Of a stretch of 64,000 nt of DNA, positions 35,134 to 44,235 are shown in pieces. Each line of letters begins with the position of its first letter. Position 1 is the stretch's first letter. Position numbers and translations under genes: made by a program. A model generated the notes under the pieces. That model was not told the DNA's origin. It was given only the letters and a program-made list of their open reading frames with translations, and made no database searches. The stretch comes from SMWD01 sp964629475 (GTDB lineage: Bacteria; Pseudomonadota; Gammaproteobacteria; Steroidobacterales; GCA-2729495): positions 372,001 to 436,000 of the forward strand of contig CAZVQW010000001.1 in NCBI GenBank assembly GCA_964629475.1, in the 5' to 3' direction.

Positions 35134-37401
35134 TCATGACAGAAAGTCCAGATACAGCCAGCCGGACAAACCAGTCCAGCCGAACAAAGCCAGCAGCGTC
35201 AATGACATACCTAGTCGCTGCGAGTACTTCAGGCCGGCCGCCAAAAACAACCAATGAACCAGCAAAAGCGCAAGGAGCATGTAACTCACCTTCACACGAG
35301 CCGAAAGGTAATCAGAAAACAGGGGGAATTCATTGGCATTTAACATAAACAAATTGGTCGACTCTGTCAGTTGATGCAATTCAGACTGACCTTCAGACAA
35401 GCTCACTGTTTCGAATGTTCCGTCGCCGCTGAGCTTCAGACGACCCTGTTGACGCACTATCTCTATGTCGCCCGTGCGCAGGCGAAGCATCAATTGCCAA
35501 TCATCCGGTGCACCCCAGTTCATCACGGGCAACTGTTGCAGCACGTGCCCAGCGCCGCGCGGATTGCCCGCCCACACTGTCCCACTCCACGAACCCTGTG
35601 ACGTTCCAATCGCAAACACCTGAGATTCGGCCAGTTTCCCGCCACCCGAGACCATGCCCATGAACGGCTCTCGCCGTCCCGTGCCGAGAGCGACTGAATG
35701 ACCATCGCCACCGAGGAAGGCGACATCGAGACCGGCCGGTAACTGCTTCGATTGCAGACCAAACATGCCGTTCTGCAACCGCTTTGAAGCCAATACGTCT
35801 GGAGAGACTGTCCAGAATGTTTCAACCGAATCGGTGCCCGCCGCACGCTCGACCGCGTTGCTGTCAAGCACAACCCAGACATCCGGCGAAAGATGCAGTA
35901 CCTGGCGACGAAAGGTCGCCTGAGTGGAAACTCGCTCAAGATCCAGAAACAGGAGCGCATCGCTACTCGCATGATTCAGCAAACTGGTCACCCGCTGCGT
36001 TTGCACTTCCTCGCCGCGCAGATGCGGCGCGTTCGAGCCAGACCACGACACAGCGGATTCTCGCACCGGGTCTCCGAATGGCCAATAGCCGCTGGCAACC
36101 CACCAGTCTTGTCCGGCAAACCACGCAAACACACTTGATTCATCCGCATGCTTGTGTGCGCCCCCCCGGAAATTTGCCCATGCAGCAAACGTATGACTGG
36201 CAATCGCGTCCCAGCCCTCTGCTGCCGGCAATCCGGCCCCGGATCCACGGTAGGAAGCGGCACCGAAATCCTCATCGAGGAACATGAAATCATCGCTACA
36301 CCGTGCATTCAGCAAAGGCCTACCCGAAAATAATGCATCGCGAATCAGCGGAATCTCGACCTGACCGAAGGAATCACCATAGTAAGGATACGATCCATCC
36401 GGCCGAACAATATGCCGCAGGAAGCAATATGAATTCGCGGAACGTTTGCGCCACGCATCCGGTCGATCCAGCTGAAGGATCTGCAAATAACGATCCAGGT
36501 AGTACAGTAACTCGACACCGAATTCCTGGTAACTCGCCGAATGTTCCAGAATGACTCCGTCCGGAGAGACAAAATAGGGCAAATGCCGAGCGAGGCGACC
36601 CAGGGCAACGGACAGGTACGCCTCGCGGCGAGGTAACTCGGGGAAAGCCGCCGCCACATGCAACAACCCCAGATTCTGCATGATGCCGTGATTTGTGCGA
36701 TACGTGTAGCGGGTCTCACGCGCCAGGTGCTCGGCAGATCGTGAGACGAATCCGAGTATCTCCCCGGCCTCCCGAATGTCGAATGCCGCGTCCATTCGAT
36801 ACTGCCGCCAGAATCGCGCGAGATACAGGATTCTCGATGCAATAGCGTGGTCGTTCCAAAGCAATCCGGACGGCACCCAGGCATCTCTCTCCATTCTTGC
36901 CCAGGCCAGCGTAACCAACCTCGCAGACTCGAAATAGTGTCTGTCCCCGGATGCTTCGTATGCCTGCAACAACAAATCCGGTATCAGCATCGATGCCAGC
37001 TTCAGTTGCATCGCCGCCGGTCCATGCGTGAAGCTCCCGGACTCAGGCAGCAAACCGACTGCGACCGATTCATATCCGTCCAGCGCCAGCACCCCATCGA
37101 GCAATAAATCCGCAATCTCGACGATACGGGCCTGATCATCAATCCGGCGCACACCGTAGTCCATCTGCTGCAGGTCAGTCAGCGTGGCTGCACTCGGTGA
37201 CACCTGCAGCTGCGTCAATGCCGCATCGCTTAATGCGGGCGCGGTCACACGATACTCAGCAATCAACGGCAACCAGGTTACCGACAAAGCCAGCAGTGGA
37301 CCGCAAACTGCCACCGCCCAAAGCCACCACAGACGCCCTATAGCTGACACGATACGGCGGTTAACTGCCGGCTTCCCGGGCTGGAATGTGAGCCACATCA
37401 T
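35134..37401 (-). CDS. Membrane-anchored heparinase II/III-like polysaccharide lyase
   Basis: A 755-residue protein. One N-terminal membrane helix (~25-48) leads into an (alpha/alpha)-toroid domain (~100-380), then a heparinase II/III beta-sandwich (~390-660) with the family segment GGAHKHADESSVFAWFAGQDW, holding catalytic-type His. Two further membrane helices lie at the C-terminus (~700-750). In this superfamily the enzymes cleave uronic-acid-containing polymers by beta-elimination. The gene fits an AlgD-fed uronic polymer, with a role in length control, release or degradation. It overlaps the upstream glycosyltransferase by 41 bases. A GTG at 37350, just beyond that stop, would remove the overlap and still keep the first helix. 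Confidence 0.8.
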   Translation of the reverse strand: MMWLTFQPGKPAVNRRIVSAIGRLWWLWAVAVCGPLLALSVTWLPLIAEYRVTAPALSDAALTQLQVSPSAATLTDLQQMDYGVRRIDDQARIVEIADLLLDGVLALDGYESVAVGLLPESGSFTHGPAAMQLKLASMLIPDLLLQAYEASGDRHYFESARLVTLAWARMERDAWVPSGLLWNDHAIASRILYLARFWRQYRMDAAFDIREAGEILGFVSRSAEHLARETRYTYRTNHGIMQNLGLLHVAAAFPELPRREAYLSVALGRLARHLPYFVSPDGVILEHSASYQEFGVELLYYLDRYLQILQLDRPDAWRKRSANSYCFLRHIVRPDGSYPYYGDSFGQVEIPLIRDALFSGRPLLNARCSDDFMFLDEDFGAASYRGSGAGLPAAEGWDAIASHTFAAWANFRGGAHKHADESSVFAWFAGQDWWVASGYWPFGDPVRESAVSWSGSNAPHLRGEEVQTQRVTSLLNHASSDALLFLDLERVSTQATFRRQVLHLSPDVWVVLDSNAVERAAGTDSVETFWTVSPDVLASKRLQNGMFGLQSKQLPAGLDVAFLGGDGHSVALGTGRREPFMGMVSGGGKLAESQVFAIGTSQGSWSGTVWAGNPRGAGHVLQQLPVMNWGAPDDWQLMLRLRTGDIEIVRQQGRLKLSGDGTFETVSLSEGQSELHQLTESTNLFMLNANEFPLFSDYLSARVKVSYMLLALLLVHWLFLAAGLKYSQRLGMSLTLLALFGWTGLSGWLYLDFLS

Positions 37402-38635
37402 CGAAAAGACGAGCCAGATCGCGGGTCTGCTCTCGACGCGAAAACTGTTTCACGTCCGCCAGTGGCGGAACCGAAAATTCGGACGCTCGCACCTTCTCCA
37501 GAAATTTCGGCAAGTACGTCTTGATGCGTTCTTTCGATTCGATGTCGATAATCGAATTGACGTTGATATCACGCAGAACACTCGCAGTGTCACCGGCTTC
37601 GTCTGTCAGCGCCAGAATCGGTCGTTCGGCTCGCAGGTATTCATAGACCTTTGCAGGGACCAGGTGATTACATGTTGCCGCCTGAAACAGGAGCAAGACA
37701 TCCGCATCGAGTAACTCGGCCAATGCCTCCTCATAGGCGACCGCCGGCGCGAGCTCGACCATGTCGCGCAATTCAAGTCGGTCAATGATCTCCTGCAGCT
37801 CACCCGTATTCACGGGTGCACGGAAGACCACGCGAACCGATTCCGGCGACAGAACCTTCTCTGTTCTAAGCTCGGCGAGAGCCTGAAGGAATGGCTCGGG
37901 GTTACGCTCGACTCGCTTCATCAAACCGCTATGCAGCAGCTTGAGCGGACCGGAATCTTCACTCTTGTCGTGCCTGGATTCATGCAATTTGATCGCCGCT
38001 TCGAAACTTTCTTCATCGTACCCGTTCCTGATGCATTCGTATTTCATCGATGCCTGTTCGGAATATCGATGCCGATACATGTCCCGGCTGCTCGGTGTCG
38101 TAAACACTGCCGCAGCGGCAGTTTTCATCGTGGCCGCTTCCACTTTGCGAAAACTCCATTCGACCAATGGCGGTTCAGGATAGCTTTCAACCACCATCGC
38201 ATCGCGAAAATCTGCAACCAGCGGCAGACCTGACCAGCGCGCCAGCGAACCACCGATCATGTGCGCAGTTGCAATCGGGAAGGTCGACCAGATTACACTC
38301 GGCCGATAACGTCGGATCATGCTCCGTCCCGTGAGCACGCCGCCAAACCACCATGAAGACCATCGATCCGGTAATGCAGACAACCCGACATATGCGCCGT
38401 TGACCGCCAGATGACGACCGGCATCGAGAGCAAACGCTCTCTCGACGACTACATCATCAGGAATACGGTTCAGCATGTCCTCACTCGTGGTCGGATATGC
38501 TCGCGGATGTGCACTCAGGACGATCGGATCCCAGCCGAATTCCCGCAGGTAGCGGCAAAATACAAGTGTCCGCTGAATTCCACTACTGCCGCTAAATGGC
38601 GGAAAATGGAATGCTATGAGTAACGCACGCTTCAT
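37361..38635 (-). CDS. Glycosyltransferase (GT4 family)
   Basis: A 424-residue GT-B glycosyltransferase. The start ALLIAFHFPPFSGSSGIQRT is the standard acceptor-domain loop. IWSTFPIATAHMIGGSLARW, ADFRDAMV, NGYDEESFE and a donor-site region (LDADVLLLFQAATCNHLVPAKVYEYLRAERP, given here only as the VYEYLRA block with its Glu) are present. It is first in the run of four minus-strand genes that continues with the heparinase-like, TPR and HEAT genes. A candidate sigma54 promoter lies ~72 bases upstream. The transferred sugar is unknown. Confidence 0.85.
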   Translation of the reverse strand: MKRALLIAFHFPPFSGSSGIQRTLVFCRYLREFGWDPIVLSAHPRAYPTTSEDMLNRIPDDVVVERAFALDAGRHLAVNGAYVGLSALPDRWSSWWFGGVLTGRSMIRRYRPSVIWSTFPIATAHMIGGSLARWSGLPLVADFRDAMVVESYPEPPLVEWSFRKVEAATMKTAAAAVFTTPSSRDMYRHRYSEQASMKYECIRNGYDEESFEAAIKLHESRHDKSEDSGPLKLLHSGLMKRVERNPEPFLQALAELRTEKVLSPESVRVVFRAPVNTGELQEIIDRLELRDMVELAPAVAYEEALAELLDADVLLLFQAATCNHLVPAKVYEYLRAERPILALTDEAGDTASVLRDINVNSIIDIESKERIKTYLPKFLEKVRASEFSVPPLADVKQFSRREQTRDLARLFDDVAHIPAREAGS

Positions 38636-38706
38636 CCAGTACTCCGAATATTGTCTCGATGCAGCGCTCAGGAAACCGGCCTGACATCATTTTATAACTG
38701 AGAACC

Positions 38707-38721
38707 GCACAGCCAGCGCCA
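38707..38721 (-). promoter_or_regulatory. Weak candidate sigma54 -24/-12 promoter upstream of the glycosyltransferase-heparinase run
   Basis: On the minus strand TGGCGC-N6-TGC gives GG and GC separated by exactly 10 bases, as sigma54 requires, with 8 of the 11 informative positions of TGGCACg-N4-TTGC matched. It would give a ~60-base leader to the start at 38635. A PrsR-driven sigma54 promoter is expected somewhere in this island, but chance matches of this quality are not rare. Confidence 0.25.
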
Positions 38722-38929
38722 TCGACGCCGGAAGATATCATACAAGTCTACCTACCTTTACCGCCCCGCTGCACGGAACTGGATCCCTGTCCTGCACAAA
38801 TTCAGAATACGGTGCACGCCTCATCGGCAAATGTGTGACCGACTCTTTGCCATTAGCTGCGGTCATGAGATATGTTCGTCCCCTGCGGAGCCGACCGATA
38901 CCGGCTTATCGAGCATCAACAGGCGACGC

Positions 38930-40078
38930 ATGACCAAATCCTACAACATCCGGATTGAGCCGATCGACTCCCTGCAACATCTGGAGTCGCTCTGGACCGA
39001 CCTTGAAACCAGGGCTCCGTGTTCGTATTTCCGCTCATGGGGCTGGATTGGAACCTGGCTTTCCAGCTTGCCCCGCAGCATCTCACCATTACTGGTTCGG
39101 ATTCTTGCCGCCGATCAACTCGCAGGACTGGCGGTGATTTGCAAAAACAGGGTTCGCTACCCGTTGTTCGGGACCAATGGACTGTTCATTCACGAAACGG
39201 GATCGCTGGACCACGACCGATTAACCATTGAGTACAACGGCCTTCTGTTAGAAAAGCAGGATGACACCGATCTGCTCACCGTAATTTTTCAAGAATTTCA
39301 GCAACAACTGAACTGGGACGAGATCCGCGTCGGCGGGCTCGAGGCCTCGCTCGTGCCGATCTATTCGGAATCGGCCAGGGATATCGATCTGGACCCTGTC
39401 GTCCGCGACGAAAAACCGTGTTTTGGTGTTGATCTGTCCACCGTACGTGATTCGGAAGCCGATTACCTGTCGGGCCTGAGCCGCAATACGCGCTATCAAA
39501 TTCGACGTGCAATTCGCGAGTACGAGAAACGCGGACCGTTGCGATTGACGATTGCCCGGGACCTGTCAACGGCACAAGAATTGTTTGGCAAGTTACAAGA
39601 GCAGCATCAACGGTACTGGATGCAGAAGGGACAACCCGGAGCATTCGCCACTCGCTGGGTCAGGGATTTTCACGACAAGCTCATATCCACACGCTTCCCA
39701 CATCAGGAAATACAAATTATCGAGGTTAACTGCGGGGAGGATCCGATTGCATATTTGTACAACTTTGTCTGGCAAAACAAAGTGTATTGCTATCAGAGCG
39801 GCCTGGTATTCGAAGAAAACTCGCACCTCAAACCCGGGCTAGTGGCACATACGCTTGCCATTGAACACAATCTCGAGGCCGGCAACGACTACTATGACTT
39901 CCTTATGGGCCGGGAACGTTACAAGCAGAACCTCGGCAATACATACACCGATATGCTCTGGTTATCCCTGCGCAAGAATCTCCTGCGTTATCGAATACAC
40001 GATTCGCTGGCATCCCTGAAGTCCGGCATCCGGTCACAAATCAAACCGAACAAACCCGGCAGCTCCTCAAACTAGATT
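38930..40078 (+). CDS. CelD/FemAB-like GNAT acyltransferase
   Basis: A protein of about 381 residues starting MTKSYNIRIEPIDSLQHLES. The frame is open 33 codons earlier, but that stretch is not family-like and AGGCG precedes this ATG. It belongs to the GNAT acetyltransferase group also called CelD/BcsL. RSWGWIGTWLSSL, FHIHETG-like blocks, LSRNTRYQIRRAIREYEKRG (middle linker) and LPxxDFLMGRERYKQNLG-type C-terminal segment (YYDFLMGRERYKQNLG seen) support this. It likely transfers an acyl or aminoacyl group to sugar residues. It is followed within ~10 bases by another GNAT-like gene, and both face the decarboxylase/acyl-CoA ligase pair across 40770. End base is within 3 of the true stop near 40075. 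Confidence 0.78.
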
Positions 40079-40082
40079 TGCC

Positions 40083-40769
40083 GTGCGTCGATTCAGGCAC
40101 ATATTCTGGGAACTCGGCTGGTCTAACGGTCTGCTGTACCTGCTTGACCAGGCACTCAGGCGCGTATCGGCGTCACGCGCACTGATGCAACGTTACTACC
40201 TTGTCGTTCAGCCTGTGGAAGTCCCGATACGCCTTCCCAAACGCATGGGCGCCGCCTATCGGATCAAATTTATTAAGCCAAACGATCCGGAGTGCCGGCA
40301 CTTGCCGCGACCAGCCGAAGAAATCAGAGATCGCTTCAAGCATGATTCAACCTGTATCGCGATTTACGATGAAACACAGCTAGCAGGTTTCATATGGTTT
40401 TGTACCGACGAATACCTCGAAGCAGAGGTCAATTGTCGATTCTTGCCGTCACCTGCCGATCGGGTTGCCTGGGATTTCGACATTTATATCGAGCCCGATC
40501 ATCGTAATGGTATAGCTTTTTTGAAGCTGTGGATGGCGGGACTGGACTACCTGAAGTCCAAAGGCATGCTGTGGTCAGCCAGCCAGATTTCCGCATTCCT
40601 GCCGCAATCGTTGGCGTCGCACAGACGGCTCGGCGCAATCATCGTAGGCCAGGCATTTTTCCTGCGTATTTTCAGCTTGCAAATCACGGTTACGAACATT
40701 TCGCCGTATGTGCAAGTTACGTGGAGAAAAGACCGCGGCCCGTCGGTCATCGTATCGACACCGAATTAG
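40083..40769 (+). CDS. Small GNAT-like protein, unrecognised family
   Basis: A 228-residue protein with a GTG start at 40083, only a few bases after the preceding acyltransferase stop, so the two are probably co-translated. Residues ~85-200 look like a GNAT acetyltransferase core: CIAIYDETQLAGFIWFCTDEY is a typical strand 2-3 hairpin, and FDIYIEPDHRNGIAFLKLWMAG matches the strand 4/helix 3 CoA-binding region, though the usual RxxGxG/A is changed to DHRNGIA. The N-terminal ~60 residues (ELGWSNGLLYLLDQALRRVS) occur in small acyltransferase-like proteins of polysaccharide loci. Its substrate is unknown. It may work with the carrier-protein cassette beside it. Confidence 0.65.
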   Translation: MRRFRHIFWELGWSNGLLYLLDQALRRVSASRALMQRYYLVVQPVEVPIRLPKRMGAAYRIKFIKPNDPECRHLPRPAEEIRDRFKHDSTCIAIYDETQLAGFIWFCTDEYLEAEVNCRFLPSPADRVAWDFDIYIEPDHRNGIAFLKLWMAGLDYLKSKGMLWSASQISAFLPQSLASHRRLGAIIVGQAFFLRIFSLQITVTNISPYVQVTWRKDRGPSVIVSTPN

Positions 40770-40776
40770 CTGCCAG

Positions 40777-42018
40777 CTAAACGATAACCTCGACAGGCTC
40801 GGGATGGCTCAAAAAACCATGCGGACTCGCTGAAAATCCATACGCACCGGACTGCAATACCACAACGAGATCACCCGGACCGGCGATTGGCAGGTCCATC
40901 TTGCCGGTCAACAAATCCAACGGTGTACACAGCGGACCAACGACCGACGTCGTCTCGGTCCGACTGTCATCCATCCGATTACCGATCACGACCGGGTAGT
41001 TCTTGCGAATAACCTGACCGAAATTTCCCGATGCGGCCAGGTGATGATGCATGCCGCCATCGGTCACGAGAAAAACCTGTCCGCGTGACACTTTGCGCTC
41101 GATGACCCGGCAAACGTAATAGCCCGCCTCGCCGACCAGGAATCGACCGAGTTCGAGAATCAGCCTTGCGCCGGGCATGCTTGCCGCCGCACGCGCAGCA
41201 AGAACTTCCAGGTTGGCGCCGATCGGCCCCAGATCCAGCGGCGTCTCGCCGGGAAAATACGGAATACCGAAACCGCCGCCGATATTCAGATGTGAGATCG
41301 GGCCGGGCATCGCGGCGGCAAGTTTTTCCGCCAGAGCAACCGACTCATTCTGAGCCTCGATAATCGATTCGGAGTTCAGGTTTTGCGAACCCGCAAAAAT
41401 ATGAAAGCCGACGAGATCGAGTCGTTCATGATCCACCCTGCCGAGCATGGCAGGAATAATTTCGGCATCGATGCCAAACTGTTGAGGACCGCCGCCCATC
41501 TTCATCCCTGAGGTCTTGAGCTGAAAATCAGGATTGACGCGAATCGCAACCCGCGGTCGCTTATCCAGCTCCCCGGCGATCGCAACCAGTTCGAGCAGCT
41601 CTCGTTCCGATTCGGCATGCAACGTAACACCCGCCTCGACCGCAACCCGCAGTTCATCTGCCTGTTTGCCGGGGCCGGCAAAACTGAGTTGCTCAGCGGG
41701 GATTCCGGCATCGAGAGCGACACGCATCTCACCAACCGAAGCGATATCGAAACCATCGACGCGTCCGGACATATGCCGTACGACATCGAACATCGGATTC
41801 GCCTTGATCGCATAATGCAGGTCGACTGCATCGGGCAGAACGTTACGCAACAATTCGATTCGAGCCGTAATCGCCTGCTTATCGTAAACGTAGAACGGGG
41901 TGCAACCAACTTGTGCCTGTATCTGCGTCAATGACTGCCCACCGATGACCAGCTCACCATCGCATGACGGAAGCCCGGCAACCGCAGCATGCCCCTGTGT
42001 TTTTCGACTGCTACTCAT
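40777..42018 (-). CDS. PLP-dependent decarboxylase, XrtA system-associated
   Basis: A 413-residue fold-type III PLP enzyme of the diaminopimelate/ornithine decarboxylase family. The PLP-binding Lys is Lys72 in LHYAIKANPM. ISHLNIGGGFGIPYFPGE is the glycine-rich phosphate loop, RLILELGRFLVGEAGYYVCRV carries the family EPGR-like region (here ELGR), and GPLCTPLDLL supplies the active-site Cys from the partner subunit. The family found in exosortase A loci is invariably beside the acyl-CoA ligase, as here (8-base overlap). It probably decarboxylates an amino acid, perhaps while activated or carrier-bound, to give an amine used in modifying the polysaccharide. That role is inference. Confidence 0.88.
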   Translation of the reverse strand: MSSSRKTQGHAAVAGLPSCDGELVIGGQSLTQIQAQVGCTPFYVYDKQAITARIELLRNVLPDAVDLHYAIKANPMFDVVRHMSGRVDGFDIASVGEMRVALDAGIPAEQLSFAGPGKQADELRVAVEAGVTLHAESERELLELVAIAGELDKRPRVAIRVNPDFQLKTSGMKMGGGPQQFGIDAEIIPAMLGRVDHERLDLVGFHIFAGSQNLNSESIIEAQNESVALAEKLAAAMPGPISHLNIGGGFGIPYFPGETPLDLGPIGANLEVLAARAAASMPGARLILELGRFLVGEAGYYVCRVIERKVSRGQVFLVTDGGMHHHLAASGNFGQVIRKNYPVVIGNRMDDSRTETTSVVGPLCTPLDLLTGKMDLPIAGPGDLVVVLQSGAYGFSASPHGFLSHPEPVEVIV

Positions 42019-43606
42019 GACCTTTCGTCAGATCTGCACGGTAGCGGCTCACGATCGAACTCCGATCGAGCTTGCCGTTTGCATTCCGCGGCAGACTCTC
42101 CTCCCAGATAATTCGTGCCGGCACCATGAATGCCGGCAATGCCCGCCGGCAATCGGTCAGCAGCTGTTCAGAATCGCCGGCAGCCCCATCCAAAGGCTCG
42201 ACGACGGCGACAATGCTCTGACCGATGTCCGCATCCTGCAACCCGAATACGCAAACCGCCCCGGTAGACCGGGTGTCATAGATAGCCTCTTCCACTTCAC
42301 CGGGACTGACCCGGTACCCGGAAGTCTTGATCATTTCATCGTTACGACCGATAAAGTACAGATACCCTTCAGCGTCCCGGCGTACGATATCGCCGGACCA
42401 GACCGCGACCTCGGGCAGCGGCATACCGGCGACACGGCTTGGCAACGGACGAAATCTTTCGCGAGTCCGGTCTTCATCGCGCCAGTAGCCGGCTGCAACC
42501 AGCGCACCGCGATGCACTAATTCACCCGGTTCATCCGGTTCGCATTCCGTGCCGTCCGGCCGGACGACGACGACCTGGACACCCGGAATCGCCTTACCCA
42601 TCGATGTCGGTCGCTCGTCGAGCTTATCGGGCGAGAGATAGGTCGACCTGAATGCCTCGGTCAGACCGTACATGAGAAATATATCCACATCGTCTGCACA
42701 CTGCTGCAGTTGCCGGATCACCGGGACCGGCAATGCACCTCCCGAATTGGTCAGGTAACGTAGCGAATGCTTAACCTCTTCCGGCCAGTCCATTGCAGCT
42801 AACTTGAGCCACATTGGAGGCACGCCGGCCAGTCCGGTGATCCCGTAACGTTTCGCCGCCTTCAGCACATCCGCCGGAAACAGATAATTCAGCAATACGA
42901 CCGTTGCACCAACATAAAAACTCGTCGTTAGCTGGCTGAATCCGTAATCGAAGCTGAACGGCAGAACAGCCAGGATGCGATCATTCTCGGTATTGTGCAG
43001 ATAGGTAGCAACACTGCGCGCACCGGCCACCATATTACGATGCGTCAGGATGACGCCCTTTGCATTACCGGTGCTACCGGACGTATAAAATATTGCCACC
43101 GGATCCCGATCGATGACTTCAGGTTGCACGAGGCTTGCCCCGCCAGCCAGGAACTCATCCCAACCCAACAAGTTCGGACCGGTGCCCGCTGATTCACTAC
43201 CGGGCCGGTCTGTCATCATGACGGTGTGTAAATCGGGACATTCCGTCAGCACATCCTGCAATCCGTTCAAATGAGCACTCGTCGACACTAATATCTCAGC
43301 GCCGGAGTCGCGCAAGATGTGAGCAACCTGTCTGGCTTTCAGCAACGGGTTGACCGGCACGAAGATCGCACCACAGTGCGAGACGGCGAAGAATGTTGCC
43401 ACCGTTTCGATACTCTTCGGCATGAACACAGCCACACGCACATGCCTGTCCAGACCGATGCCTGTAAAGCCGCGCGCTATTGCCGACACGGATTCGGCCA
43501 GCTCAGCATACGACGCCTGTACCTCACCGCAGCGTATGGCGCATCGCTCACCCCGCTCCGCGGCGGTGGATGTGATCAGTTCGTGCAGCAAATCAGGCAT
43601 CGGCAC
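42011..43606 (-). CDS. AMP-forming acyl-CoA ligase/adenylation enzyme, XrtA system-associated
   Basis: A 531-residue ANL-superfamily enzyme that activates a carboxylate as the adenylate and passes it to a thiol. Motifs in order are IFYTSGSTGNAKGVILTHRN (P-loop-like A3), YGLTEAFRSTYL (A5), YWRDEDRTRERF, WSGDIVRRDAEGYLYFIGRND (A7-A8), IKTSGYRVSPGEVEEAI and the catalytic Lys region PRNANGKLDRS near the C-terminus. It fits the acyl-CoA ligase family of exosortase A loci. It overlaps the decarboxylase gene by 8 bases and is divergent from an acyl carrier protein gene, which may be its thiol acceptor. Confidence 0.9.
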   Translation of the reverse strand: MPMPDLLHELITSTAAERGERCAIRCGEVQASYAELAESVSAIARGFTGIGLDRHVRVAVFMPKSIETVATFFAVSHCGAIFVPVNPLLKARQVAHILRDSGAEILVSTSAHLNGLQDVLTECPDLHTVMMTDRPGSESAGTGPNLLGWDEFLAGGASLVQPEVIDRDPVAIFYTSGSTGNAKGVILTHRNMVAGARSVATYLHNTENDRILAVLPFSFDYGFSQLTTSFYVGATVVLLNYLFPADVLKAAKRYGITGLAGVPPMWLKLAAMDWPEEVKHSLRYLTNSGGALPVPVIRQLQQCADDVDIFLMYGLTEAFRSTYLSPDKLDERPTSMGKAIPGVQVVVVRPDGTECEPDEPGELVHRGALVAAGYWRDEDRTRERFRPLPSRVAGMPLPEVAVWSGDIVRRDAEGYLYFIGRNDEMIKTSGYRVSPGEVEEAIYDTRSTGAVCVFGLQDADIGQSIVAVVEPLDGAAGDSEQLLTDCRRALPAFMVPARIIWEESLPRNANGKLDRSSIVSRYRADLTKGHE

Positions 43607-43936
43607 TCATTCCATCACGGCCGGACGGTAGAAATTTCAATGAATTGACGGATCTCGAAATACATTTGAATAAAACCAGGCCTCTGGCAAGAAATTATTT
43701 GCCGAAAATCCCTGAGCCAAAAAAATCATGGGCCGATAAATTGCGACGATTCTTTCAGGCTTGTTACGGCACAGGAACACGCGATTCTAGCCGAATCAAA
43801 GGGTGAATGCTGGGATCTGGAGCACGGTTGGGATGACTGGTCGATGCTATATTTTTCGCATACAATTCCGCGTCTTGCCGCTATTCGACCAGCAGCAGCA
43901 CATAACAGCAAAGCGATCCGACATCGGAGCCCGACA
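43607..43936. other. Divergent intergenic region between acyl-CoA ligase and acyl carrier protein
   Basis: 330 bases that must carry promoters for both directions. A palindrome GGCAA-N8-TTGCC lies at 43686-43703. It has the same N8 spacing as the inverted repeat at 18027-18048 but different half-sites. The open frames here have poor coding character and no ribosome site, so I see no gene. Confidence 0.5.
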
Positions 43937-44185
43937 ATGCCAGATCAGCGGGTTCGCAACATCTTGCGAACATCACTACAGCTTGACAATCGTATCGAAC
44001 AAATGGATACCGACAGTCCGCTGCTCGGTGCGATTCCTGAACTCGATTCAATGGCCGTCATCTTAATAGTGACTGCGATGGAGGAGGAATTCGACTTCAT
44101 TATCGATGATGACGAGATTTCAGCCGATACATTCGCTACGCTAGGATCTCTCATCGAATTCGTGCAGAACAAGGTAGTATCCTGA
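43937..44185 (+). CDS. Acyl carrier protein
   Basis: An 82-residue acidic protein starting MPDQRVRNILRTSLQL. Longer upstream frames are not ACP-like. The phosphopantetheine attachment site is Ser38 in ELDSMAVI, in the usual D-S-M/L context before helix 2. The C-terminal half (EEEFDFIIDDDEISADTFATL) has the acidic helix III expected for recognition by partner enzymes. It is divergent from the acyl-CoA ligase/decarboxylase pair and upstream of the asparagine-synthetase-like gene, so it is likely the carrier on which the ligase loads its substrate. The phosphopantetheinyl transferase at 14106 could activate it. Confidence 0.88.
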   Translation: MPDQRVRNILRTSLQLDNRIEQMDTDSPLLGAIPELDSMAVILIVTAMEEEFDFIIDDDEISADTFATLGSLIEFVQNKVVS

Positions 44186-44235
44186 TGCCTGAGGCCGGTT
44201 CGGCAGATCCGATTACGCCTCCAGGGTGTCACTGA
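44185..44235 (+). CDS. Possible 16-residue coupling peptide between ACP and synthetase genes
   Basis: The ACP stop TGA (44183-44185) overlaps an ATG (TGATG). The resulting frame reads MPEAGSADPITPPGCH and stops at TGA 44233-44235, directly followed by the ATG of the next gene. Both junctions suit translational coupling. No function can be assigned. It may be chance spacing. Confidence 0.25.
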   Translation: MPEAGSADPITPPGCH

